Below, piece after piece: positions 18,654 to 27,704 of a stretch of DNA of 64,000 nt. The translations under genes were made by a program, and so were the position numbers. Source of the DNA: Ancylobacter pratisalsi (lineage in GTDB: Bacteria; Pseudomonadota; Alphaproteobacteria; Rhizobiales; Xanthobacteraceae); the NCBI RefSeq assembly GCF_010669125.1, contig NZ_CP048631.1, positions 95,742 to 159,741 of the forward strand, read 5' to 3'. A model generated the notes under the pieces. That model was not told where the DNA came from, ran no database searches, and saw only the letters and a program-made list of their open reading frames with translations. Each line of letters starts with the position of its first letter. The first letter of the stretch is position 1.

Positions 18654-19319
18654 GTGAGCAAAACCCATATGCAGAAGCTTCTTTGCGTGGGAGCGATCGG
18701 CGCCGGGCTGCTTCTGGCCGGATGCTCGTCTTTCACAAAACCGGCGGCTCTCGCCGCCGGTTCCCCCTCTTCCTCCGTCATCGCCGAAGCCCAGGCCCTT
18801 CAAGCCCAGGGCCAGCGCGAACAGGCCACGGCCGTCCTTCGGGTCGCGGCCGTGAAGAACCCCAATGATCGCGAGCTTCGCGCCGCCTATGGCAAGAGCC
18901 TCCTGAACGCCGGCCAGGTCGGAGACGCTGAACGTGTCCTCGCCCAGGCCCACACGCCTGATCGCCCGGACCCCTCCGTCCTCAGCGCCCAGGGCGTGGC
19001 GGCCGCCCAGAAGGGCGACTACGCGACGGCGCTCGCCTTCTTCGATCGCTCGCTCAACCTGAGCCAGGACCCGCGCGTCATGTCCAACAAGGCCATGACG
19101 CTCGCCCTCGCCGGACGCCTGCCCGAGGCCGAAGCCCTCGCGCAGCAGGCCGCCGGGAACCCCGAGGCCGATGCGCGGGTGCGTCAGTCCTACGCCCTTG
19201 TCCTCGCCATGCAGGGCAAGACACACGCCGCCGCTGAAACCTATGCCCGGGACCTGTCCGCCGACCAGGCGGCCGCGAACGTCGCCCTCGTCCAGAAGAT
19301 GCGGCGGCAGGGCGTATAG
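18654..19319 (+). CDS. tadD: TPR lipoprotein TadD
   Basis: This 221-residue lipoprotein has a signal and lipobox (GAGLLLAGC) and about four tetratricopeptide repeats (EAQALQAQGQREQATAVLR; SAQGVAAAQKGDYATALAFF). TadD is an outer-membrane-anchored pilot needed for secretin assembly in Tad systems. I chose GTG 18654, which follows AGGTAA; ATG 18669 is an alternative. It closes the rightward operon and is followed by a hairpin terminator. Confidence 0.88.
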   Translation: MSKTHMQKLLCVGAIGAGLLLAGCSSFTKPAALAAGSPSSSVIAEAQALQAQGQREQATAVLRVAAVKNPNDRELRAAYGKSLLNAGQVGDAERVLAQAHTPDRPDPSVLSAQGVAAAQKGDYATALAFFDRSLNLSQDPRVMSNKAMTLALAGRLPEAEALAQQAAGNPEADARVRQSYALVLAMQGKTHAAAETYARDLSADQAAANVALVQKMRRQGV

Positions 19320-19344
19320 CCCTGCCGCGTTCCTCCCAAACTGG

Positions 19345-19378
19345 CGCCGGGGCCGCATTCCTTGCCCCGGCGTCCTTT
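19345..19378 (+). terminator. Probable terminator of the tad operon
   Basis: CGCCGGGG (19345-19352) and CCCCGGCG (19365-19372) form an 8-bp stem with a 12-base loop, followed by TCCTTT. The T run is weak. Confidence 0.55.
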
Positions 19379-19416
19379 CTCAAACACGATGTAAGTCGCT
19401 GATCGGGAGACAGGCC

Positions 19417-19665
19417 ATGCCGACCTCCATGCAGTCCGGGCCGCACGTCGACATCACCGATCAGGAGATCGACAGCGCGATCGCCGCGTGCGGCGGAGAT
19501 CCACGCGAGGCCATCCGCGCCCTTCTCGTCGGCCAGGCATGGCTGCAGCACGACATCGAGGCCGCCCGACGCGGATCATGCGCCGGCTTCAGCAGAAAGA
19601 TCCCCGCCGACCGCAAGCGCCCGTCCCGATACAGCCCTATCGGAATCCCGACGCCGGAGCGCTGA
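19417..19665 (+). CDS. Small conserved hypothetical protein
   Basis: This 82-residue protein begins MPTSMQSGPHVDITDQEID. It has a helical middle (DPREAIRALLVGQAWLQHDI) and a basic, proline-rich tail. ATG 19417 follows GGGAGACAGG. I recall similar short proteins in Hyphomicrobiales genomes without assigned function. It lies between the Tad operon and the convergent restriction-modification gene. Confidence 0.55.
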   Translation: MPTSMQSGPHVDITDQEIDSAIAACGGDPREAIRALLVGQAWLQHDIEAARRGSCAGFSRKIPADRKRPSRYSPIGIPTPER

Positions 19666-19720
19666 TGCGGCAGACGATCTTGCTATTGAGCGCCAGGAGC
19701 TGTCAGTCCGACAGTTCCGT

Positions 19721-22700
19721 TTATGCAGCCCTGCGCAAGAAGTAGCGCCCCTCCGACGCGACTATGGCTCCGGTTCGCGTCAACGAGAGGAGGATGCTGG
19801 TGATCGGCGTGCGAGCCCGGAGCCCCTGCGTGAAGCGAGCCGCGATCTGCTCGACTGTAAGCGGACCCTCGGAGCCCGCGAGAACTGCCATGATGGCACC
19901 AGCGCGCTCGATACCGTTCGATGGGAAGGGATTGCGCTGCTCTTCTGCCTCGCGCTCCTCCAGTCGAAGGTCCGACTCCTCTTCAATAGGCGCAGCCATG
20001 CGCACCGTTTGGTACTCAGGTCGCAGCCACTTGACCTGACCAATTGCTTCCTCCGCCGCGCGGGCGCTGTTTAGATCTACAAGGAGCTTGAAAATGTCCT
20101 CGTTTGAAACGTCCGCAGGCCAGCCGTATGATTCAACCACGGCAGCGTCAATTTGATCGTGAAGCTCCAGCACGCGAGAAGCTAACCCTGCATCGTGGAT
20201 AGCACGCTCAGCATTGGACAGGGATGGTTGTGTAGGATCGGCTCGGATCGCTCGAAGCCGCTCGACAACATTGTATAGTCCCGTGATAGTGAGTTCTTCG
20301 TGCGTCGTGATCTGATCCTTACGGAGACGGTCGAGCGTTTCACCAAGGTCCGCCAATCGGCCGACTTGTGCCTCCGTTAGTTCGGGAAACGGAAACTGCG
20401 GGAATATCTCAGTGTTGTTGAACCGAGGTCGATCCTCAAGCGTCCCCCCGAAAAAGCGACACCAGGCGTGATGAACAGAGGACGACAGGACCGCCAACAG
20501 TGCGGCGCAGTCAGACGTAATCGCGTACACCATCGCGTCAGGAATGACGTCGGCGGCAACGAAGACGAACGGTCGGTGCTTAGCCGTGTAAGGCGTGGCA
20601 ATGTATCTGCTGAGTCCTTTGAGGCCGTTGCGCATCGTCTTCGCTGGGGCTGCATACCGCCACCAATTTTTCCGACGATAGGCGTTGCGATTGAGGTCGC
20701 GCGTGGGTTTCACTGTTAGCAATAACCGTTGATAGATGGCAGGGTAGGTCCGCCGTAGATCTTCTTCGTCGAGGTCTTCAACATCAATGATGTGCTCATG
20801 TGTGAGCCGTTCGGTGAGGTCGTCACCGATAATGTAGGGCCGGATACGCCCATCGCGCTGAGCGCTGCCATAGGCACCAAGTTCGTCAGCTCCGAGCTTG
20901 AAGCCGTCGTTCCCTGGAACACACCCCTGGAAGCACATCGCCTTATTGCTCTCCAATGCTTTCACGCGCGAGCGGGCATTTGAGGCTGTCAAATCGCTGA
21001 AGATCCGCTCCACCTCCGCAAGCCGCAGGGTATTGGCGTCACTTTTTTTCGTGAGGGTTCCGAGGCGCAGAGGGCCAGAATAGTCAGGGGCGGCGCAGAC
21101 CGTCATTGAGATACGGACGTTAGCGCCGTCCTTGTCTTCGACCCACGGATGATCGGCGATCGCAAATATCAGCTTAGGAGCCTGCCTGCCATTCAATGCC
21201 TTCTCTACTGCGATGCGCGAGTATTGCTGCGTAATGCTGTTGGTTGTAACAAGTCCTGAGCGTTTCGTTTGCCCTGATCGCACTGCCTGCGCGGCCTTCA
21301 TCCACCAGTACATCGCAAGGTCAGCAGTGCCGGGAACGTCGGGGTATGCGGCGAGAAGAGCATCTCGGTAATCGCTTCCAAGCCGATCGCGCATGACACG
21401 GATGCCAATGAACGGTGGATTGCCGACTATGAAATCCGCCGGGGGCCAGCTGCGCGGCCGTGGGCTCCCGTAACGGTGGACGAGCACTCGGGCCGTGACG
21501 TCCGGCACCTTCTTACCCGTCACAGGGTGTATTGTCTTGGTTTCTCCGTCCCAGCGAGTCTCTGGTTCACCATTGGCCAGGCGAACGGGTGGAAGTAGTT
21601 CGTAATTTAGCAGGGCATCGGCGACCTCTATGTTTCCGTAGGCCTGCAGGACTGGATCAGATGGCGCGGCTCCCCCGAGCGTTCTGAGATTCCATTGAAG
21701 GTAGCCGATCCAAAGAACCAGTTCGGAGATTGCCGCGGCCCGCGGATTGAGCTCCAGACCAAGGAATTGGTGAGGGTCAACAGTCTCGCCCTGGAAGCCG
21801 AGCCTAGCAGTGGACTCGCCAAGGCCAGCAAGAGCGTCGAGCACTTCGCCTTCGAGCCTCTTCATCAACTCCATTGTGACATACAGAAAGTTCCCTGTTC
21901 CACATGCCGGGTCCAGCACGCGCACTGTGGCAAGCCGGTGGTGGAAATCCGCAGCGATCTGACGAGCTTCATCGAGACCTCCCTTGGACCGCGCTTCATC
22001 CATGGCGGCCTGAGCCGCGTTCCACTCCTGGCGGAGAGGTTCGATCACGGTAATGACGACAAGGCGCTCGACGTATGCGCGTGGAGTGAAGTGCGCGCCG
22101 AGCTTGGCACGGTCTTTCGTGCTCAGCGCGCGTTCCAAAAGCGCTCCAAAAATCGACGGATCGACGTCGGTCCATCGCTTAGAAGCCGCACTCTTCAAGT
22201 GACGGATACCCGTGGCATCAAGGTCGAACACTGCTGCGTCTCTGAACAGCTTGCCGTTAAATCGGCGAACAGTCGTCTCGAACGCAAAAGCGAACTGGCC
22301 CCCATCCATCGCCTGCCAAAGCTGACCCACAAGGCGCGGGAAAAGGCCCGGATCGGCCTCACAACGCCCGAGGAGGTTTTCAAACGAATGCTCCGGTAGA
22401 AGGCCCGCGTCCTCGGCGAACATCGTGAAGAGGCAGCGCATCAGGAACATCGCCACCCCCTCGGGATCGTGCCCATCCTTCTCCAGCTTCTTGGAAACCT
22501 CGGCTAGACTTTTCGCGACCTCGCGCGTCACCTTCTCAGTATGCTTGGCGGGATCGAGGCAATGAGGATCAGTCCAGATGGCCCGCAATAGGGCGCGCGT
22601 CTCGTCCTGCCTCAAATCAGCGAGATAGATGCGAAAACGGGTGCGGTCGGGGAACTGGGAGTAATTCCGGCCTCTTCCGCTGAAATCTGCATAAATCTCG

Positions 22701-23143
22701 AAGCAGTTGCCGACATCGCACGTGATGAGAAACGGCGGCCAATCGTGATCGTCAGGCAAAGCGCGCGCATAATCTTCTGCTTGACGGCGCGCATTTAGCA
22801 TCAGCACGTCCCACGACCTCCGAGTCGGCGGCGCGCCGTCAATCGTTGACTCACCATCCTGTTCGACGGCTTTCGGCTGACCACGTTCCCGGCTCTGCTT
22901 GGCCTCTAGGACAAAGCAACCTCTCTTATAGAGGTCGATGCGCCCGGTCGTGCTCCCCGTCACCGGATCATTGAAACGGACAGAACGCTCGAAGACGTAG
23001 TCATTGAGGGCGCTGACAGCCCTTGCAGGATGCGGACGCTCGACCTCCAGGAGGTCGCATAGCTCACTCAAGAATATAGCATAATTGGCTCTTTCCGCTC
23101 CTTCGGACGCAGACCACCGCTCAATGAACGCCTCAATTGCCAC
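19721..23143 (-). CDS. MmeI-like type IIG/IIL restriction-modification enzyme
   Basis: The protein has 1140 residues. Domains in order: an MmeI-type N-terminal nuclease with D70, E80 and K82 (RIDLYKRGC..LEAKQS); a helicase-like spacer; an adenine methyltransferase with motif I DPACGTGNF at about 411 and motif IV NPPF at about 575; a target-recognition region; and a winged-helix tail (LTVEQIAARFTQGL). Such enzymes cut beside their site and methylate one strand for protection. DISARM DrmMI is a relative, but no other DISARM gene is present. GTG 23143 follows GAGGCGGGG and matches the family start (VAIEAFIERW); TTG 23197 is an upstream alternative. Confidence 0.85.
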   Translation of the reverse strand: MAIEAFIERWSASEGAERANYAIFLSELCDLLEVERPHPARAVSALNDYVFERSVRFNDPVTGSTTGRIDLYKRGCFVLEAKQSRERGQPKAVEQDGESTIDGAPPTRRSWDVLMLNARRQAEDYARALPDDHDWPPFLITCDVGNCFEIYADFSGRGRNYSQFPDRTRFRIYLADLRQDETRALLRAIWTDPHCLDPAKHTEKVTREVAKSLAEVSKKLEKDGHDPEGVAMFLMRCLFTMFAEDAGLLPEHSFENLLGRCEADPGLFPRLVGQLWQAMDGGQFAFAFETTVRRFNGKLFRDAAVFDLDATGIRHLKSAASKRWTDVDPSIFGALLERALSTKDRAKLGAHFTPRAYVERLVVITVIEPLRQEWNAAQAAMDEARSKGGLDEARQIAADFHHRLATVRVLDPACGTGNFLYVTMELMKRLEGEVLDALAGLGESTARLGFQGETVDPHQFLGLELNPRAAAISELVLWIGYLQWNLRTLGGAAPSDPVLQAYGNIEVADALLNYELLPPVRLANGEPETRWDGETKTIHPVTGKKVPDVTARVLVHRYGSPRPRSWPPADFIVGNPPFIGIRVMRDRLGSDYRDALLAAYPDVPGTADLAMYWWMKAAQAVRSGQTKRSGLVTTNSITQQYSRIAVEKALNGRQAPKLIFAIADHPWVEDKDGANVRISMTVCAAPDYSGPLRLGTLTKKSDANTLRLAEVERIFSDLTASNARSRVKALESNKAMCFQGCVPGNDGFKLGADELGAYGSAQRDGRIRPYIIGDDLTERLTHEHIIDVEDLDEEDLRRTYPAIYQRLLLTVKPTRDLNRNAYRRKNWWRYAAPAKTMRNGLKGLSRYIATPYTAKHRPFVFVAADVIPDAMVYAITSDCAALLAVLSSSVHHAWCRFFGGTLEDRPRFNNTEIFPQFPFPELTEAQVGRLADLGETLDRLRKDQITTHEELTITGLYNVVERLRAIRADPTQPSLSNAERAIHDAGLASRVLELHDQIDAAVVESYGWPADVSNEDIFKLLVDLNSARAAEEAIGQVKWLRPEYQTVRMAAPIEEESDLRLEEREAEEQRNPFPSNGIERAGAIMAVLAGSEGPLTVEQIAARFTQGLRARTPITSILLSLTRTGAIVASEGRYFLRRAA

Positions 23144-23218
23144 TGATGTCCCCGCCTCTACGCCCGGCTCTGATGTCGAAGAATGTGTAACCGCCAACCG
23201 TAGGGCATGTTAGTCCCG

Positions 23219-23493
23219 TTGCCCAAGACCACATAGAGCGCGCCAGGACGCGCCAGTCCCTTCGTGAAGGGCGCGGGGCCAGGGGGCGCTGCCCCCTCAT
23301 CCCCAGCAAGGGCGATGACGCCACCCCCCAGCATTCGGCCGCAAGCGGCCTGCCATGCCGCCGCGTAAACGCGCCGCCCTCCGGGTGGGCGGTCCCCCCC
23401 GTCATCATCCCCCTTGCCCCCCAACTCCCCCGGTCTCCGCGACCCTCAGGAAGCAGGACGCAGCCTGCTTCGCAGCGAAAAAGGGGAAGACAG
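23219..23493 (+). promoter_or_regulatory. R1 multi-hairpin leader, copy B (before parB-like gene)
   Basis: This is a short form like copy A, opening with GTTGCCCAAGACCACATAGA. Stems seen are AGGGGGC-GCT-GCCCCCT, GGCCGC-AA-GCGGCC, CGCGT-AA-ACGCG (changed at its base relative to other copies, with pairing kept), CCGCCC-TCC-GGGTGG and GAAGCAGG/CCTGCTTC. The match ends at AAAAAGGGGAAGACAG and ATG 23494. Leftward, the divergent restriction-modification gene starts about 75 bp away. Confidence 0.8.
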
Positions 23494-25473
23494 ATGACCG
23501 ACACCGCCACCGACCTTCACACCATCCCCCTCAACAAGCTGGTTCCCAGCCCCGCGAACGTTCGTCGTTTCCGCTCCGAAGGGGGCATCACCGAACTCGC
23601 CGCCAGCCTCCACGCCCACGGCCAGCTGCAAAATCTCGTCGTCAGCAAGGGCACTAAGGGCAAGTTTGAAGTCGTGGCCGGCGCGCGCCGCCTCGCCGCC
23701 TTCGCCTTGCTGGCGAAAGAGGGGAAAATCACAAAAGACCATGGCGTCATGTGCCAGTTCCGCACCGAGGCCAACAATGCCGAACTCTCGCTAGCCGAGA
23801 ACATCGTGCGCGAGCGCATGAGCGAGGTGGACGAAATCGCCGCCTTCCGCACCCTCTCCGAAGGCGGGTTGCCCCCCGAGGAAATCGCCGCCCGGTTCGG
23901 TATTTCCCACATGACCGTGCGCCGGCGCCTCAAGCTAGCCCACCTGTCGCCCCGCATCCTCGCCGCCATGGGCGACGGGCTGATCACTCTTGAGCAGGCC
24001 GAAGCCCTCGCCTTGTCCGACGATCACGCCGAACAAGACTCCGCTTGGTTCGACGCTAGGACGTCTTGGGCCCGCGATCCCCGGACGATCCGCGAAACGC
24101 TCAGCCGCGAGCATGTGAAGGGCGATCATCGTTTCGCGCGGTGCGTCGGGCTGGAAGCCTACGAGCAGGCCGGCGGCACCGTGTCGCGCGACCTCTTTTC
24201 CGAAGCGAGCGATGTGTATCTGACTGATCGACCGTTGCTCACGCGCATGGTCATGGAGAAGCTGGCCGAAGAAGCCGAGGTACTGGCCGCCGAGGGCTGG
24301 GGCTGGGTGGAACCGGACCTTGAGGGCAATCTGCATTATGCCGCCGGCTTCCATCGCATTTATCCCACGCGCGGGGAGCCCACGCCGGAGCAGAAAGCCG
24401 AGATCGAGGCGTTGCAGGCCGAAGCCGACACCCTCTCCGAAAAGCTCGATACCGAAGACGGCACGGACGCCGAGCTTGAGGCCGCGTCGCAACGATATGA
24501 CGAGGTGACAGACCGGCTGGAAGCGCTCGATGAAGCGGCAACTCGCTACGATCACCCCCTTATGGGCAAGGCCGGCAGTGTCGTGTCCGTCGCGACCGAT
24601 GGCTCGATGAAAGTCTCCCGTGGACTTGTCCGGAATGAAGACTGGAAGGTCGTTGAAGCCATCATCAACGGAGCTTCACTGGAAGATGCCGCCGCACTGG
24701 TAGAGCGTCCCGAGGACGCCGACGACGACACACCCGCGATTTCTTCCGTGCTGGTCGAGGAACTGACAGCCCAGCGCACCGCCGCGCTGCGCATCACGCT
24801 CGCCGGCCGGCCGGACATCGCCCTAGCCGCCAGCCTTCACCCGCTTCTGATCCGCGCCATCTACAAGCACAGCATGGGCTATGCGTCCTATGAGAGCGCC
24901 GTGGAGCTTCGCGGCGAGCAGAAGGACCTTACCCCGTCGATTCAGAACCCCGCCGCCAGCGCCGCTCTCACCGGCTGGAATGACCTCATTGAACAGACCC
25001 GCCAGCAACTGCCGCAGAACGTGGCCGAGCTTTGGGAATGGCTCATCAAGCAGACGCTGCCGACCCTGCTGGACCTGCTGGCCGTGGTGACGTCGATCAA
25101 CCTCAACGCCGTGCAGATGCGCCACGAGAAGAAGCGCCCGGTTCGCCTCGCCCGCGCCGATGACATCGCCCGCGCCGTCGATTTCGACATCACCCGGCAC
25201 TTCAAGGCAGACCAAGCGTTCCTTGAGCGCCTGTCCAAGAAGCAGCTTGCCGATATCCTCGCCTCGCAGGACGTGCCGGCCGACCGGATCGCCAGCATGC
25301 AGAAGCTACCCAAGTATGAGGCCGTGATCCGCACCCTTGCCGAGATGCGCGCCGACTACGTGCCGGCCTGCATCGAGACGCCGGCTTTCCCTGACGCGGC
25401 CGAGGACATCGAGGACGCCGAGGACATGGGCGACGACGATATGGGCGACGACATGGCGCTTGCCGCCGAGTGA
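23494..25473 (+). CDS. ParB/RepB/Spo0J-family protein
   Basis: This 659-residue protein has a ParB N-terminal domain (residues 8-105: NKLVPSPANVRRF, VVAGARRLAAF, SLAENIVRERM) and a KorB-type helix-turn-helix (EEIAARFGISHMTVRRRLKL). A long C-terminal region has an acidic coiled segment (about 300-350) and an acidic tail (DIEDAEDMGDDDMGDD). No ParA is adjacent, and such long ParB-like proteins are common in conjugative leading regions as unpartnered DNA-binding or nuclease-like proteins. Whether it partitions DNA is uncertain. It is driven from an R1 leader. Confidence 0.8.
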   Translation: MTDTATDLHTIPLNKLVPSPANVRRFRSEGGITELAASLHAHGQLQNLVVSKGTKGKFEVVAGARRLAAFALLAKEGKITKDHGVMCQFRTEANNAELSLAENIVRERMSEVDEIAAFRTLSEGGLPPEEIAARFGISHMTVRRRLKLAHLSPRILAAMGDGLITLEQAEALALSDDHAEQDSAWFDARTSWARDPRTIRETLSREHVKGDHRFARCVGLEAYEQAGGTVSRDLFSEASDVYLTDRPLLTRMVMEKLAEEAEVLAAEGWGWVEPDLEGNLHYAAGFHRIYPTRGEPTPEQKAEIEALQAEADTLSEKLDTEDGTDAELEAASQRYDEVTDRLEALDEAATRYDHPLMGKAGSVVSVATDGSMKVSRGLVRNEDWKVVEAIINGASLEDAAALVERPEDADDDTPAISSVLVEELTAQRTAALRITLAGRPDIALAASLHPLLIRAIYKHSMGYASYESAVELRGEQKDLTPSIQNPAASAALTGWNDLIEQTRQQLPQNVAELWEWLIKQTLPTLLDLLAVVTSINLNAVQMRHEKKRPVRLARADDIARAVDFDITRHFKADQAFLERLSKKQLADILASQDVPADRIASMQKLPKYEAVIRTLAEMRADYVPACIETPAFPDAAEDIEDAEDMGDDDMGDDMALAAE

Positions 25474-25480
25474 GCGACAG

Positions 25481-25503
25481 ACCGGGGCGCATAGCGCCCC
25501 GGT
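25481..25503 (+). terminator. Strong hairpin after the parB-like gene
   Basis: ACCGGGGCGC-ATA-GCGCCCCGGT is a perfect 10-bp stem 8 bp after the stop. It is followed by TCCCC rather than a T run, so it may act as a terminator, an mRNA 3' end stabiliser or an attenuator before the 51-residue gene. Confidence 0.5.
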
Positions 25504-25527
25504 TCCCCATCATCGCGAGGAAGCAAC

Positions 25528-25683
25528 ATGACAGACGACCCGGAAACGGAATTGCGCCGCCTCTGGACACAACAGGGCGTGCCAACTGAGCAGCAGAACC
25601 GGATGATTGAGCAGATCAAGACCAAGGCGCAGCCGGGCCAGAACGTCGGTCCTTTTATCATCAAGGCGACGCCAAGCGGCTAA
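25528..25683 (+). CDS. 51-residue conserved-looking small protein
   Basis: An ATG after GCGAGGAAGCAAC opens a 51-codon frame (MTDDPETELRRLWTQQGVPT..., ending FIIKATPSG). The composition is soluble and helical, with no membrane segment. It lies 54 bp after the parB-like gene and just before R1 copy C, so it probably shares the parB transcript. Function is unknown. Confidence 0.55.
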   Translation: MTDDPETELRRLWTQQGVPTEQQNRMIEQIKTKAQPGQNVGPFIIKATPSG

Positions 25684-25688
25684 GCCGC

Positions 25689-26059
25689 CGTGCGCGGCCG
25701 CCGCGCGGATCGACCGCGCGGAGGTCCGCGGCGAGAGGGGGGCGATGCCACCCCTCTCGCCTCTCCCCCCTCGATGCCGGCGGCGACATCACAGGATCAC
25801 AGAGCGCGCCAGGCGCGCGAGATCTATCGTCAGCGCGCGGGGCCAGGGGGCGCTGCCCCCTCATCCCCAGCAAGGGCGATGACGCCACCCCCCAGCATTC
25901 GGCCGCAAGCGGCCTGCCATGCCGGCAGCGTAAACGCCGCCGCCCTCCGGGTGGGCGGTCCCCCCCGTCATCATCCCCCTTGCCCCCCAACTCCCCCGGT
26001 CTCCGCGACCCTCAGGAAGCAGGACGCAGCCTGCTTCGCAGCGAAAAGGAAACCGGCAG
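25689..26059 (+). promoter_or_regulatory. R1 multi-hairpin leader, copy C (long form)
   Basis: Long form. It opens with hairpin 1, CCGCGCGG-ATCGA-CCGCGCGG (25701-25721), then GAGAGGGG...CCCCTCTC enclosing GGC-GAT-GCC. Next are a GCGCGCC/GGCGCGC stem, the GGGGGC-GCT-GCCCCC stem, GGCCGC-AA-GCGGCC, a GCGT-AA-ACGC stem and finally GAAGCAGG/CCTGCTTC. The ribosome-binding site here is AAAGGAAACC, slightly different from copies A and B. ATG 26060 follows at once. Confidence 0.8.
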
Positions 26060-26305
26060 ATGACCGAGGCCAAGATGTTCCGGGTTGTGAAATTCAATGC
26101 GGGCTTTGCCGTCGAGAGCCCGGAAGGGGAATTGATGGTCGCGTACAAGGCGAAGAAAGCCGCCAACGACGCATGCCGGGGCTACAACATCGAGGCACAG
26201 AACAAGAATGAAGAGCGCGAACTGCGCGAACTCGCCAAACAGCAAGAGGCGACCGCTCGCGCTGCTCGCTCGAAGGCGACAGTCGAACAACTCAAGCTGT
26301 TCTGA
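26060..26305 (+). CDS. Small leading-region protein with C-terminal clamp-binding-like motif
   Basis: The protein has 81 residues. The N-terminal half is a compact beta-like unit (MFRVVKFNAGFAVESPEGE, LMVAYKAKKAANDACRG). The second half is a charged helix (NEERELRELAKQQEATARAA). It ends in EQLKLF, which fits the QLxLF pattern of bacterial sliding-clamp binding peptides. It may act at replicating DNA after transfer (inference). It stands alone behind R1 copy C; no family recognised. Confidence 0.6.
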   Translation: MTEAKMFRVVKFNAGFAVESPEGELMVAYKAKKAANDACRGYNIEAQNKNEERELRELAKQQEATARAARSKATVEQLKLF

Positions 26306-26371
26306 TGCCACGATCCGCGCGCAGTCCCGCTGCGAATTTTTAACATCGAGGACGATAGGAAACGGGATCGA

Positions 26372-26461
26372 ATTTGAGGGCAGAAGCAGCCGGCGCGGAG
26401 CCAGCCCGCGCCACCGGGAGGATGGGCCTTCCCGGCCGAGGCAACGGCCTTGCCCTCAAAT
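26372..26461 (+). ncRNA. Branched structured RNA candidate, R2 copy 1
   Basis: The outer stem ATTTGAGGGCA (26372-26382) pairs perfectly with TGCCCTCAAAT (26451-26461). Inside are GGCGCG...CGCGCC, CCGGGA...TCCCGG and GGCC...GGCC, giving a multi-branch junction. The ribosome-binding site GGAGGA of the 29-codon frame lies just 3' of the outer stem, so folding could control its translation, as in a cis-regulatory RNA. The function is inferred from structure alone. Confidence 0.5.
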
Positions 26462-26474
26462 CGGAGGATACGCG

Positions 26475-26564
26475 ATGTGGTTCATACCGCTGAGTGTGTC
26501 CCTTAGAATGAGAAAGACCCGGAGCAGCTGGTCACTGTCCCTCCGGGTCTCAATTCTCTTCTAA
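26475..26564 (+). CDS. 29-residue small protein, R2 copy 1
   Basis: This frame encodes MWFIPLSVSLRMRKTRS and ends SLRVSILF. It has a clear ribosome-binding site (CGGAGGATACGCG). It matches the 29-residue product of R2 copy 2 at M1-S9, K14-S17, W19 and L23-V25. The two genes differ at several synonymous sites (TTC/TTT, TCC/TCG, AAG/AAA), which favours real coding. A hairpin formed by ACCCGGAG (26517-26524) and CTCCGGGT (26541-26548) lies inside the frame. It could be a short membrane-active peptide or a leader peptide. Confidence 0.5.
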   Translation: MWFIPLSVSLRMRKTRSSWSLSLRVSILF

Positions 26565-26642
26565 GGAACAGGGGAGAGGGTGAAAACCCGCTCCTCACTC
26601 CGACGCTCTGTATAGCACAATCCCGTTCCAGGTTGAAGCGCC

Positions 26643-27015
26643 GAGCGCGGCCGCCGCGCGGATCGACCGCGCGGAGGTCCGCCGCGAGAGTGGGGCGACG
26701 CCACCCCTCTCGCCTCTCCCCCCTCGATGCCGGCGACGACATCACCAGGTCGCAGCGCGCGCCGGGGCGCGCCAGTCCTTTGGTGAATGGCGCGGGGCCA
26801 GGGTGCGCTGCCCCCTCATCCCCAGCAAGGGCGATGACGCCACCCCCCAGCATTCGGCCGCAAGCGGCCTGCCATGCCGGCGGCGTAAACGCCGCCGCCC
26901 TCCGGGTGGGCGGTCCCCCCCGTCATCATCCCCCTTGCCCCCCAACTCCCCCGGTCTCCGCGACCCTCAGGAAGCAGGACGCAGCCTGCTTCGCAGCGAA
27001 AGGAGAAGGAAGACC
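26643..27015 (+). promoter_or_regulatory. R1 multi-hairpin leader, copy D (long form)
   Basis: Stems include CCGCGCGG-ATCGA-CCGCGCGG, GCGCGCC-GG-GGCGCGC, GGCCGC-AA-GCGGCC, the longest version of hairpin 5 (GGCGGCGT-AA-ACGCCGCC) and GAAGCAGG/CCTGCTTC. The GGGTGC-GCT-GCCCCC stem has one mismatch here. It ends at AAAGGAGAAGGAAGACC and ATG 27016. R2 copy 1 joins it directly on the left. Confidence 0.8.
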
Positions 27016-27321
27016 ATGGCCGAGCCCGCAACAATTCAGCCCGAGGGCGCGCCGGTGCCGCTGCCCATAACGTTCTCATACTGCTACCCGACCGGAATCA
27101 TCGGCTTCGGCCGGCATGTCCCCGAGGGCGCCTTTTCCCTGCTGCACGGCGATGACGAGACGGTGCGGGATATCGTGACCATCCATGCGCGCCACGCCTA
27201 TGACGGGCACACCCTGATCGTGCCGGGCTTCCCCGAGGCCGACACCACCGACGAGGCCAGCGATGCGGCTATCGCCTTCTATCGGCGGCTCCTGATGGCT
27301 CTGGAAAGGCGGATGGCATGA
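27016..27321 (+). CDS. Small leading-region protein (possible host-nuclease-inhibitor family)
   Basis: This 101-residue protein has a core FSYCYPTGIIGFGRHVPEG, then ARHAYDGHTLIVPGFPEAD and a C-terminal helix. I recall short proteins with the pattern GxIxFGxxVPxGA...ARHAYDG...LVPGxPEA in Hyphomicrobiales and phages, sometimes annotated host nuclease inhibitor; I cannot verify that name here. It starts at the end of R1 copy D and its stop overlaps the next gene (ATGA), so the two are probably co-translated. Confidence 0.6.
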   Translation: MAEPATIQPEGAPVPLPITFSYCYPTGIIGFGRHVPEGAFSLLHGDDETVRDIVTIHARHAYDGHTLIVPGFPEADTTDEASDAAIAFYRRLLMALERRMA

Positions 27322-27644
27322 CCGACGACATTTTCACAGAGGCCGAGCTGTTCAACTGCTGGACCGGCGGCAAGCCCCCGACGACCGAAGAAATCGCCCT
27401 GTTCGACTGGCTGGAGGTTGGCGGCGTGCGCGATGTGTCTATGCCCTTCGATGACGGGACGATTTTCGAGGCGTGCGACGATGCCGATGCAGAACTGTGG
27501 TCCGTCTATGGACGGTATCGGCCGACCGAGACGCATGCCGGGTGCGAGTGCATCACCGATGGCCCGCCGGGCGATATGGCCCGCGCCGTGGCGATTGCCG
27601 AGCACCTTGGGCAGCTATGGGGGCTTCCCGTCAGACGGCGCTAG
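27318..27644 (+). CDS. Acidic small protein, function unknown
   Basis: This 108-residue protein is rich in acidic residues (FEACDDADAELW, TTEEIALFDWLEVGG) with a short basic end (LPVRRR). The start overlaps the previous stop by four bases. Acidic DNA-mimic proteins are frequent among antirestriction products, but nothing beyond composition supports that here. Confidence 0.55.
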   Translation: MTDDIFTEAELFNCWTGGKPPTTEEIALFDWLEVGGVRDVSMPFDDGTIFEACDDADAELWSVYGRYRPTETHAGCECITDGPPGDMARAVAIAEHLGQLWGLPVRRR

Positions 27645-27704
27645 CCCATAGGCGCGGCCAGCGGAGACATTCTTAACATCGAGGACGATAAGAAACGGAA
27701 TCGA

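Larger units (their letters stand above)
26340..26640 (+). repeat. R2 repeat, copy 1
   Basis: This segment of about 300 bp is repeated at 27671-27974. Matching starts at TAACATCGAGGACGATA and ends at CCGTTCCAGGTTGAAGCGCC, where R1 copy D begins. It holds a branched RNA-like fold (26372-26461), a 29-codon frame (26475-26564) and a CTGTATAG motif at 26608-26615. Each R2 lies directly upstream of an R1, so R2+R1 behaves as one composite unit. Confidence 0.75.

Noticed and set aside
19721..23143. DISARM defence system
   Set aside because: The methyltransferase-like protein resembles DrmMI in part, but drmA, drmB and drmC are absent and the nuclease motif fits a single-chain MmeI-type enzyme.
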